NCBI GenBank assembly: GCA_947258675.1
Contig: CAMYJP010000263.1
Coordinates: forward strand, 1 to 7,860
Direction of reading: 5' to 3'
From: an uncultured Desulfobulbaceae bacterium
Lineage (GTDB): Bacteria; Desulfobacterota; Desulfobulbia; Desulfobulbales; BM004
DNA length: 7,860 bases
Shown here: positions 1 through 6,154 of the stretch, one piece after another
How positions within the stretch are numbered: position 1 is the stretch's first letter
Layout: the number at the start of each line of letters is the position of its first letter
Notes under the pieces: model-generated
The model's input: the letters and a program-made list of their open reading frames with translations, nothing else
Databases searched by the model: none
Told to the model about the DNA's origin: nothing
Made by a program: the position numbers and the translations under genes

Positions 1-260
1 TTTGAGTGGCTCCGGCCTCTACAAAGGTATGCAGAAGGAGGCGAAACTGGTTGGAAAAAAAACTGCTACAACTGAGACGATCAGCCTTGAGGTGTCTTTA
101 CAGCTCCTTGATGAGTCTTTTCAAAATGGCTTTGGCGCCATTGGCTGCATGGCTGTTGCCAGGTCGAAGAACAGCTGCCATGGGAAAACCGGTGATGCCA
201 TCAAAAATAAGCAGCAATTTTCACAGCAGGGTCCTTTCGCAGGAGGGCCGTATCATTGTT
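1..260 (-). pseudogene. IS1380-family transposase remnant, multiply deleted, runs off left edge
   Basis: No intact gene lies here, but minus-strand translation gives three pieces resembling successive parts of an IS1380-family DDE transposase. From 260 to about 210 one frame reads NNDTALLRKDPAVKIAA, like the family's N-terminal 'D..LR.DPA.K.A' block. From about 214 to 101 another frame reads LLIFDGITGF followed by AAVLRPGNSHAANGAKAIL and KRLIKEL, like the 'LFIFDG...LRPGN...A...L' core block. A TAA at 98-100 follows. From about 94 to 28 that frame continues HLKADRLSC and NQFRLLLHT, the C-terminal 'DR.SC....NQFRLLLH' block. The blocks normally lie far apart (on the order of 100 residues or more), so large internal segments appear to be lost. 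The upstream end stops exactly at the IS4 inverted repeat at 261. The assignment rests on remembered family motifs and no search was run. The plus-strand open frames over this stretch look like shadows. Confidence 0.72.
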
Positions 261-281
261 ACTGAACTTTCTGACTTGATT
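261..281 (+). repeat. IS4-element terminal inverted repeat (transposase 3' side)
   Basis: It begins ACTGAACTTTCTGAC on the plus strand and ends in TTGATT. It matches the reverse complement of 1749-1769 at 20 of 21 positions; the sole mismatch is C here against G in the partner, at position 276. Bases just outside (260 and 1770) no longer match, which sets the element boundary. Confidence 0.88.
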
Positions 282-292
282 TAACTTGTTGT

Positions 293-1168
293 TTAACTGT
301 TGCTTTCCGCCTTTGGTAGCGAGGGTGGTTTCAACATATCAATTGCCACGGACATTACTGCATCAAGGATCTTCATGATGATATCTTCAGTAAACTCTCC
401 TGCAGCACGTACTTTGTCCAGTGCTAACCGCATAATCCGCTGGAGGGCATCCAAAATGGATAAGTCCTTCACTTCTTCGGCACAGGCATGAAACAAGGTG
501 CCAAGAGTACGGGGATCATCGTGCAAACGTTGCTCAAAAGCCAGGAACAGATACCGGAGCATAACTATGGTGGCATGTCCGATCAGGCCATCGTAATCGC
601 GCAACTGAACTTCTTTTTCCAGCTTCAGATAATGTTTCATCATCTTAAAAAACACCTCGATATCCCAGCGTTTACCATAAATATGTACAATTTCTTCGGC
701 AGTCAGTTCTGTGTCGGAGGAGAGAATAGCCAACCAGCCTCGTTTTTGCCTGTGGCGAACAAAAACGATTTTTACCGGCAGGCCGTCTTTGGTTTCAACC
801 AACACACTGGCCAATATTTTTGCTTTACCGGATTTCTTTTTTACCCGCTGATAAATTTCTCCAAGTCTTATATAAACATTTTGGTACCGATACAGATTGT
901 TCGGCATGTCTTTGAGCATGCAAATCACCGGTCGACATTGATGCAAGGTCTGGATAACAGCGGGGAATGCGAACCAGCTGTCCATGAGAATATAGGCCGC
1001 ATCAACCCCTGTTGCCAGAATTCTCTTCACCATGGGCTCAACCTGCTCTGTTGCCTTGGTCATCGCCTCCTTGCGTCGTTTGTATCCGCAGGTTCGCCTG
1101 TCAATATCCTTGGTGATTCCCTGCAGTCTGTTCTTTTCTTTCTCAGAGGAAAGCAGAACAAAATCCAA
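293..1168 (-). pseudogene. IS4-family transposase, C-terminal piece
   Basis: This is the remaining two thirds of the IS4-family transposase. Homologous sequence begins at 1201 (VGWSDGASFLP). The nominal start at 1168 is an in-frame TTG inside the gene and is unlikely to be a real start. Recognisable blocks are KNRLQGI, then RRTCGYKRRKEA near residues 24-35; the second catalytic aspartate in YILMDSW (D63); and the YREK signature Y164-R167-E171-K178, which includes the catalytic glutamate. The DDE set is thus still encoded, but split over two frames. The gene ends with TAA at 293-295, 32 bp from the IS end. Rejoined, the protein would be about 440 residues, slightly short for the family because of the deletion. 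It would be inactive unless the lost segment is dispensable, which I doubt. Confidence 0.85.
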
Positions 1169-1623
1169 GGGCAGAAAACTTGCCCCATCCGACCAGCCAA
1201 CGCATAGATTCTTGCCAACAATTCAACAAATTTCGAATGCGATCTGTCATAGGTGCTGTCATCTATAATGAGTACTTTTTTCCGGTCTTTGTCGGTCAAC
1301 AGATCAAATACACACACGATTCTGGCTGCCACGAGAAGGAGCAGCTTGCGCCAGTTATACCGTGGTCCTTTCAACAGATCATAGGCGGCATCCTTTTTGA
1401 ATTCCTGTCGTTTGTCAGTGACTATACCTCGGAAGAAATTACTGCCCTCAAACGGCAGGATAAAAATAGCCTTCAGCAGCAGGACCGGCGATACACCCCG
1501 CATTTTCCGGATGCCAGCTTTGTTCAGCAACCTGCCGATAGTGAAGTTGTCAAAGAACGTATCAATTTTGTTGTGCAGTCGTATTGCTTCTTGCTGTTTT
1601 TTGTAGTCTGTGCTAGTTTTCAT
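1060..1623 (-). pseudogene. IS4-family transposase, N-terminal piece (frame-disrupted)
   Basis: This piece carries the first third of an IS4-family DDE transposase, the enzyme that cuts and rejoins the IS ends. Residues 1-140 look normal, with an N-terminal helical region and the first catalytic block VLIIDDSTYDRS at about 117-128, where D121/D122 supplies the first catalytic aspartate. After ARIY (about 1204) the frame turns into unrelated sequence (ALAGRMGQVF...) and runs to residue 187 as out-of-frame readthrough. The correct continuation, VGWSDGASFLP, is in the next frame from 1201. Family members usually have about 14-16 residues between these two points (recalled consensus), so a small deletion that changed the frame explains the break. 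The ATG at 1621-1623 has AGGAG 11 nt upstream and a promoter with a perfect TATAAT box. Confidence 0.85.
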
Positions 1624-1634
1624 ATTCGCCCTTT

Positions 1635-1639
1635 CTCCT
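1635..1639 (-). promoter_or_regulatory. Shine-Dalgarno site of the IS4 transposase
   Basis: AGGAG on the minus strand lies 11 nt before the ATG at 1621-1623. It supports that ATG as the transposase start. Confidence 0.5.
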
Positions 1640-1669
1640 TGTTTTTATTGAGTTTTTTCGCAGAAACCC

Positions 1670-1698
1670 ATTATAACAAGTTGCAAAGGGCGTTTCAC
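1670..1698 (-). promoter_or_regulatory. Transposase promoter of the IS4 element
   Basis: Minus-strand -35 GTGAAA (1693-1698, 4 of 6) and -10 TATAAT (1670-1675, 6 of 6) are separated by 17 bp. The -10 box lies 46 bp upstream of the transposase ATG, inside the IS. This is a textbook sigma-70 layout, but activity is only inferred. Confidence 0.6.
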
Positions 1699-1748
1699 TA
1701 TAAATATTAATATTTTCAGCTTGTTAATGCATTGTTTTGACCGAAATT

Positions 1749-1769
1749 AATCAACTCAGAAAGTTCAGT
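1749..1769 (-). repeat. IS4-element terminal inverted repeat (transposase 5' side)
   Basis: Read on the minus strand it begins ACTGAACTTTCTGAG and ends TTGATT, pairing with 261-281 with one mismatch. It lies upstream of the transposase promoter and 27 bp downstream, in the direction of transcription, of the yhbY stop codon. Confidence 0.88.
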
Positions 1770-1796
1770 TGGATAAGATTATAAATATCTGTTGTT

Positions 1797-2156
1797 CTAT
1801 AAAATTTTACTTCCAGCACTATTATTTTTTGGAAGCTGTATTTTCTTGTCACTCTTTAGTTTCTCATTTTCCCGATACAAAAGTATTGTTTTGCCCAAAA
1901 TCTGAACAATAAGCGCGCCGGTCATTTTCGAAAGTATCTCTGCCACCTCTTGGCGTCCGACCTCACTACCACTCTGAATCTTAATCTTAATGAGCTCATA
2001 AGTAAGCAGTACAGCTTCTAGGGAACTGAGCAATGAATCAGTGATTCCTTCCTTACCGATCATTACCTTCGGAGTAAGATGATGCCCTAAACCGCGAAGA
2101 TATCGCACCTGTTTGCTGGTTAGTTTCTTTATCTTTTTTTTGTCGGCTTTAGTCAT
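1797..2156 (-). CDS. yhbY: YhbY-family (CRM domain) RNA-binding protein
   Basis: A 119-residue basic protein with one complete CRM (YhbY) domain, an RNA-binding fold associated with pre-50S ribosomal particles in bacteria and with intron splicing factors in plants. Visible family features are LTSKQVRYLRGLGHHL at about 12-27, the GxxG loop GKEG at 34-37 within VMIGKEGI, the YELIKIKI strand at 53-60, and the closing VQILGKTILLYR at 84-95. Residues 96-119 form a lysine-rich polar tail beyond the usual domain of about 97 residues. The ATG has no strong Shine-Dalgarno sequence; only an A-rich AAGAAAAAAAG precedes it. It lies 132 bp downstream of the TraB-family gene on the same strand, and its stop is 27 bp before the IS4 end. 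The cytosolic role in ribosome assembly is inferred from the family. The alternative symbol rlbY/ybeB-like is not supported. Confidence 0.92.
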   Translation of the reverse strand: MTKADKKKIKKLTSKQVRYLRGLGHHLTPKVMIGKEGITDSLLSSLEAVLLTYELIKIKIQSGSEVGRQEVAEILSKMTGALIVQILGKTILLYRENEKLKSDKKIQLPKNNSAGSKIL

Positions 2157-2243
2157 CTTTTTTTCTTGTTATTTGAAAGATTCAAGAATTAGGATACACA
2201 ATATAACTCAGAGGTTCATGATGTTATGTAAACTTCGGGATAA

Positions 2244-2272
2244 AGTATGCTATCTTGCTTTAATAAAATCAA
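2244..2272 (-). promoter_or_regulatory. Possible weak promoter upstream of yhbY
   Basis: In the 132-bp gap, minus-strand TTGATT (2267-2272) and CATACT (2244-2249) are 17 bp apart, each matching 4 of 6 consensus bases. An alternative TTTACA (2227-2232) with TTATAT (2201-2206) has a 20-bp spacer, which is too long. No clear terminator hairpin follows the upstream gene, so yhbY could also be read through from it. Confidence 0.22.
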
Positions 2273-2288
2273 ACAACAAACAGCTTCT

Positions 2289-3506
2289 CTAAAACAGATT
2301 TGAAATTATTTCATATCCACCGACATAGGTACCGATCATACTGCCGAATCCGGGAAGCAAAAAGGCAAGAAAAACTTTGAGCAATTTATTCTTCCACCAG
2401 CCTGATAAGGTAGCCATATCTTCCAGGACGGTTTCAAACTCCCTAACTACTGGAGGCATAGCCAACACCTGAATAAAGGCGGTTACATATCCGGCCCCGA
2501 TAACAGGTGTTAGACTTGTTACCGGCGCAGCAGCGAATGCGCCGGCAATGGTCAGAGGATGTGCCAAGGCAAGCACGGCGCCCAAAGCTGAAGGAATACC
2601 GTTTGCTAATATCCAGAACATGAGATTGGCTCCGGCTACTGCCATGCCCTTCTTCAATCCGATAGCAATCAGGGAACCGATAATCACTGCAGGAATACCC
2701 CATCCCAGGATCTTTATAAAATTGCCGCTCTGAGGAAAAGAGCTGATTTCTTCCATGCAGGACTGGTTATCCTCAACAATGGCTTTCTTTATACCTTCGA
2801 TATGGCCGGCTCCTACCACAGCAACAATTTTTTCACCCTCTGCCTCTTTAATTTTCTCTGCAAGAAAAATATCCCTTTCATCAATAATGACCTTTTTCAA
2901 ATCAGGCATCGCTTCGCCCATTTCCGCCATCAATTCAGAGAGGACATCCTTTTTTCTCAGTTCTGCCAACTTTTCCTCATCTAGCTCTGTTTTATCAAAC
3001 AGGCTGGCAAATAAAGTGGCCAGCAGATATCCTTTTTTGTAAAAAGAAGTGGAATGCCAGGCTCGGCGCAGTGTAACCCGTACATCCCTATCAGAGAGTT
3101 CCAGAGGAATCTTGTTTTCTTCTGCAATTCTAGCTGCTTCTAGAAGTTCAGTGCCTGGAAGCACTCCAAGCTGACCGCCTATTTTTTTCTGATATGATGA
3201 TAAAATTAAATTTACCAGCAAAGTGCTTAACTGTTTTTTCCTGATGATTTCCTTAATATCCAGAGCAGCAAAACGTTTTCTTTCAGAAAGTGCCTTGAAT
3301 CGCTTTTCATCCAGCTCCACACAGACACAGTCAGGTTTTTCATCTTCTATTACCCACCTGACCAGGTCAACAGATTCCTGAGAGACATGGGCGGTGCCGA
3401 CAAGAATAATTTCTCTGTTCTTATGGGTCAAAACATGGACGTCATCAAACTGCCTGACAGTTGAAGGGATTAGCTGGCTTTCGTCATCTGCTATTGAATT
3501 ATTCAT
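2289..3506 (-). CDS. TraB/PrgY-family (TIKI superfamily) membrane protein
   Basis: An intact 405-residue protein of the TraB/PrgY family. Enterococcal members limit pheromone activity; the function in proteobacteria is not established. The family belongs to a superfamily predicted to contain metal-dependent peptidases. The soluble N-terminal two thirds has the conserved blocks GTAHVSQES at 37-45 (metal-binding-type GxxH), VCVELDEKRF at 61-70, GVLPGTELLEA at 114-124, LELSDRDV at 135-142, the DERD motif at 209-212, and GAGHIEGI at 232-239. From about 267 onward it becomes strongly hydrophobic, with about four membrane segments near 267-284, 293-313, 318-350 and 376-397. The catalytic-type region would therefore be tethered to the inner membrane. 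The length is usual for the family and no key motif is missing. The ATG at 3504-3506 has only an AT-rich leader without a clear Shine-Dalgarno, and no better start is apparent. Whether it works with yhbY is unknown. Confidence 0.9.
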   Translation of the reverse strand: MNNSIADDESQLIPSTVRQFDDVHVLTHKNREIILVGTAHVSQESVDLVRWVIEDEKPDCVCVELDEKRFKALSERKRFAALDIKEIIRKKQLSTLLVNLILSSYQKKIGGQLGVLPGTELLEAARIAEENKIPLELSDRDVRVTLRRAWHSTSFYKKGYLLATLFASLFDKTELDEEKLAELRKKDVLSELMAEMGEAMPDLKKVIIDERDIFLAEKIKEAEGEKIVAVVGAGHIEGIKKAIVEDNQSCMEEISSFPQSGNFIKILGWGIPAVIIGSLIAIGLKKGMAVAGANLMFWILANGIPSALGAVLALAHPLTIAGAFAAAPVTSLTPVIGAGYVTAFIQVLAMPPVVREFETVLEDMATLSGWWKNKLLKVFLAFLLPGFGSMIGTYVGGYEIISNLF

Positions 3507-3754
3507 TGAATATTTATTTTAAAAAAGGTGATTGATTTTTTGAGTGTTTCCAATGAAACGATTAATGATATTTTTCAGAATTCTATTTGGTTGTAAATTA
3601 TCGGACAAAAAATTTTAATATTAATACATTTTGCCGCGGAACAGGTATCTTTAAGTGTAATGTATCCTTCACAAGTTATATGAATAAATTTGCTTTCAGC
3701 TCATCACTTCTACCTCGAGCCCATTCCTAATTCCTTTTATTCCGAACCTTCCTA
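3507..3754. other. AT-rich intergenic region between the RND operon end and the TraB-family gene
   Basis: 248 bp, AT-rich, with no credible coding frame on either strand. It holds the 3' flank of the RND gene and the leader of the TraB-family gene. I could not find a GC-rich hairpin followed by a T-run on the minus strand. The best pairing, GCTC/GAGC at about 3699-3720, is only 4 bp with a 14-base loop. A promoter candidate is listed separately. Confidence 0.6.
3580..3608 (-). promoter_or_regulatory. Candidate sigma-70 promoter for the TraB-family gene
   Basis: Minus-strand -35 TTGTCC (3603-3608, 4 of 6) and -10 TAGAAT (3580-3585, 5 of 6) have an optimal 17-bp spacer and sit 73 bp before the ATG. 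The region is AT-rich, so chance matches are possible. Confidence 0.4.
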
Positions 3755-6154
3755 CTATTTCTCAATTATATCTCCGGTAATCCATTCATAGGGTTTCCAG
3801 TACATTTTGATTATCCACTCCCGCAGTGCCAGCAATCTTTTTTCCATCGTATACAAGGAAATATAAAGTGTCGGCACTACTACCAAGGTTAGAAATGTAG
3901 CAACCATCAATCCGAAAATAACAACTATTGCCATGGATCGCCACCACTGGCTGGATTCGCTGACCCAGGATATTGCCAAGGCATGGAAGTCAAAAGATAT
4001 TCCTGTAACCATCGGCAACAAACCAAGAATGGTTGTAATAGCGGTGAGCAGGACTGGACGCAATCTGGTAGCGCCGGCAGCAACAACGGCTTCCTTAACC
4101 TCAAAGCCTCTTTGTCTGAGCTTATTTATATAATCAATTAAGACAATGCCATTGTTAACAACCACGCCAGCCAAGGAAATTACCCCAACTCCGGTCATTA
4201 TTATGCCGAATGGTGCAGAAATAACAGTCAGGCCGAGAAATGCACCACCTAAAGAAAGGATAACCGCGGTCATTATTATAAACGGTTGCGATACCGAATT
4301 GAATTGGGTAACGAGAATTAAAAATATCAGAAAAAGAGCTATAACAAAGGCCTTTGATAAAAAATCTTCAGATTCTTTTTGGAACTCGAACTCGCCGGTA
4401 AAGGTTACACGATAGCCAGGCGGCAGCGGCAGATCCTGCAATAATTCTTCTGCTTGCGCCCGGGCTACCGGTCCGGGAACTTTTGTTTCATCAACATTGG
4501 CCTTAACCGTAACCACCCGTTCATGATTTATTCTGACAATATCACCGATACCTCCCGATATATCGATAGTGGCCAATGAAGTCAGTGGTACGAGTTTCCC
4601 AGACGGGGTTGGCAGAAGCAACTCCCGCAAGACATCGGTTACTCTGCGATTGGGATCGGAAAGCTGAACTGTAATATCATAATCCTCATCACCTTCTCTA
4701 TAAGTGGATACCTCTAGACCATTGTAAGCTGTTTTTAATGCAAAGCCGATACTATCGGTGGTCAGGCCATACAGGGCGACCTTTTGCCTATCCACTTTGA
4801 CACGCACTGTGGGTGTTCCTTCTGGTGCGCCAGTGGGTGGTCCTTCCGCCTGCTCAGCCACAGTGATTTTGGCACCGGGTATATCCTTTATCCGATCGCG
4901 AATTTCCTCAAGCGTCAGAGCGGACGGCCGTTTTCTATCTACCAGATCAAGAAACTGAATACCTACATGATTGGGAGCATTCGGGTCAAAAATCATTCCA
5001 GCACCGGCAGTGGCTATTGCCTTGCTGTAAATATACTCTATATTTCCCAGATCACTTGGGCCGGCAACTTTTCGACCTATCCGTGTTTCGTGCTCTTTCG
5101 ATTCATAGGATTGATCGTATATGGCCTGTAAATCCTTCCCATCAGCTAGAGTACCAAATATATCTGTCGAACTCACACCATTGATGTGCATTTCAATCTG
5201 CTGAAGAATGGTATCCAGATAGTCAAGATCTGCCCCTTCAGGAGAGTCGACATTGACATACATCGATTTTGGATCAATATTGGGGAAGAATTCAATGGGC
5301 TTTTCAACACCTATAGCAAGCATCCAGACCTGGTATAGCAAAATAAGGAGAGCAAAGGCAGAAAAAATAACAGCAAACCTATGGTTCAGAGCCGATTTAA
5401 GCAATCGATTATAAGCAACCAACAACGGCCCTTTAATGTCTGCAGGGCTTTCGCCGGCCTTTGCCACATCATCTGCAGAAACAGCCTTATCAGTGTCAGG
5501 GGCCATATTGTATCCCGCCTCTTTTTTCTTTACCCTCATGAACATGGAGGCAAGGGCCGGGTTGATGACCATGGCGACAAAAAGGCTTGATGAAAGGGTA
5601 ACAATCAATGTTAATGGGAGATAGCTCATAAATTCACCCATGATCCCAGGCCAGAAAAGCATTGGAGAAAATGCAGCCAATGTTGTCAAAGTGGATCCGA
5701 TAACCGCATAGGCAACTTCAGAGGTCGCGCGCATTGCCGCCTGCAGACGAGGCACTCCCTGTTCCAGGTAACGGTATATATTCTCAACGATGACTATGGC
5801 ATTATCAACCAGCATACCAAGGGCGAGGGACAGACTGAACAATACGACCATATTGAGGGTTATTCCTAGGACATAGAGCACAATAAATGAAAGAAGCATG
5901 GAAAAGGGAATTGCCATACTGACAATGACGGCGTTTCTCAAACCCATGGCAAACAGGATAACGACAACGACCAGAACAAGACCGGAAAGAATGTTATTTT
6001 CAAGGTCAGCTACCATCTGACGGATATCTTTTGCTTTATCCATCAGCTTGGTAATTTCAGTGCCTTTGGGCCATGTTGGTTTAATATGCTCCAGCATTTC
6101 ATCAATGCGATCTGTGATGGCAATGATGTTCTCACCAGCCCTTTTTTTGACCAT
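3755..6154 (-). CDS. RND efflux permease, C-terminal piece (frame-disrupted)
   Basis: 799 codons carrying most of a resistance-nodulation-division inner-membrane permease, which exports substrates using the proton gradient together with a periplasmic adaptor and an outer-membrane channel. Residues 1-50 finish the first porter subdomain. Membrane segments follow at about 55-75, 78-98, 103-125, 150-170, 180-203 and 258-283. The second periplasmic porter/docking region covers about 285-595, and the last membrane segments lie at about 600-617, 624-645, 648-677, 699-720 and 738-763. The TM4 motif is GMLVDNAIVIVEN, with D117 at the position of AcrB D407 and N118 where AcrB has D408. TM10 reads VVNNGIVLIDY, with N where AcrB has K940. 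The ATG at 6154 is an internal methionine of an ancestral VTIMVKK strand. A TAG lies four codons upstream in this frame, and there is no convincing ribosome site. The first TM and half the porter domain are on the other piece. Confidence 0.88.
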   Translation of the reverse strand: MVKKRAGENIIAITDRIDEMLEHIKPTWPKGTEITKLMDKAKDIRQMVADLENNILSGLVLVVVVILFAMGLRNAVIVSMAIPFSMLLSFIVLYVLGITLNMVVLFSLSLALGMLVDNAIVIVENIYRYLEQGVPRLQAAMRATSEVAYAVIGSTLTTLAAFSPMLFWPGIMGEFMSYLPLTLIVTLSSSLFVAMVINPALASMFMRVKKKEAGYNMAPDTDKAVSADDVAKAGESPADIKGPLLVAYNRLLKSALNHRFAVIFSAFALLILLYQVWMLAIGVEKPIEFFPNIDPKSMYVNVDSPEGADLDYLDTILQQIEMHINGVSSTDIFGTLADGKDLQAIYDQSYESKEHETRIGRKVAGPSDLGNIEYIYSKAIATAGAGMIFDPNAPNHVGIQFLDLVDRKRPSALTLEEIRDRIKDIPGAKITVAEQAEGPPTGAPEGTPTVRVKVDRQKVALYGLTTDSIGFALKTAYNGLEVSTYREGDEDYDITVQLSDPNRRVTDVLRELLLPTPSGKLVPLTSLATIDISGGIGDIVRINHERVVTVKANVDETKVPGPVARAQAEELLQDLPLPPGYRVTFTGEFEFQKESEDFLSKAFVIALFLIFLILVTQFNSVSQPFIIMTAVILSLGGAFLGLTVISAPFGIIMTGVGVISLAGVVVNNGIVLIDYINKLRQRGFEVKEAVVAAGATRLRPVLLTAITTILGLLPMVTGISFDFHALAISWVSESSQWWRSMAIVVIFGLMVATFLTLVVVPTLYISLYTMEKRLLALREWIIKMYWKPYEWITGDIIEK

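Larger units (their letters stand above)
261..1769 (-). mobile_element. IS4-family insertion sequence, 1509 bp, complete ends, defective transposase
   Basis: The element is delimited by near-perfect terminal inverted repeats at 261-281 and 1749-1769 (20 of 21 matching) that enclose a single IS4-type transposase gene on the minus strand. The 1509-bp length is normal for an IS4-family element with one transposase of about 450 residues. The transposase start is 146 bp inside the right end and its stop is 32 bp inside the left end. Sequence beyond the repeats differs on the two sides: the left flank ends gtatcattgtt and the right flank begins tggataagatt. No target-site duplication is therefore visible, although this family normally makes one. 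The left flank is IS1380 debris and the right flank is the tail of yhbY. The transposase is frame-disrupted, so the copy is probably not autonomous, but intact ends could still be mobilised by a related transposase in trans. Confidence 0.9.

Noticed and set aside
250..260. Search for a direct repeat flanking the IS4 element
   Set aside because: The left flank gtatcattgtt and right flank tggataagatt do not match at any sensible offset.
2..284. Two overlapping plus-strand open frames of 87 and 92 codons at the left edge
   Set aside because: The minus strand of the same stretch carries recognisable IS1380 blocks; the plus-strand translations show no family features.
488..1207. 239-codon plus-strand open frame across the IS4 element
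   Set aside because: It is antisense to the transposase pieces, whose DDE and YREK motifs are clear on the minus strand, and its own translation resembles no family.
1180..1710. 176-codon plus-strand open frame over the transposase 5' half and promoter
   Set aside because: It is antisense to the transposase start region, with no ribosome site or recognisable domain.
3690..3725. Possible hairpin after the RND gene stop
   Set aside because: The stem is only four base pairs with a long loop and no following T-run, so it does not support a terminator.
6043..6154. Treating the two RND open frames as two separate overlapping proteins
   Set aside because: The homology of one family passes from one frame to the other at a 5-bp duplication; neither piece alone is a known RND architecture, and the second start is an internal methionine.
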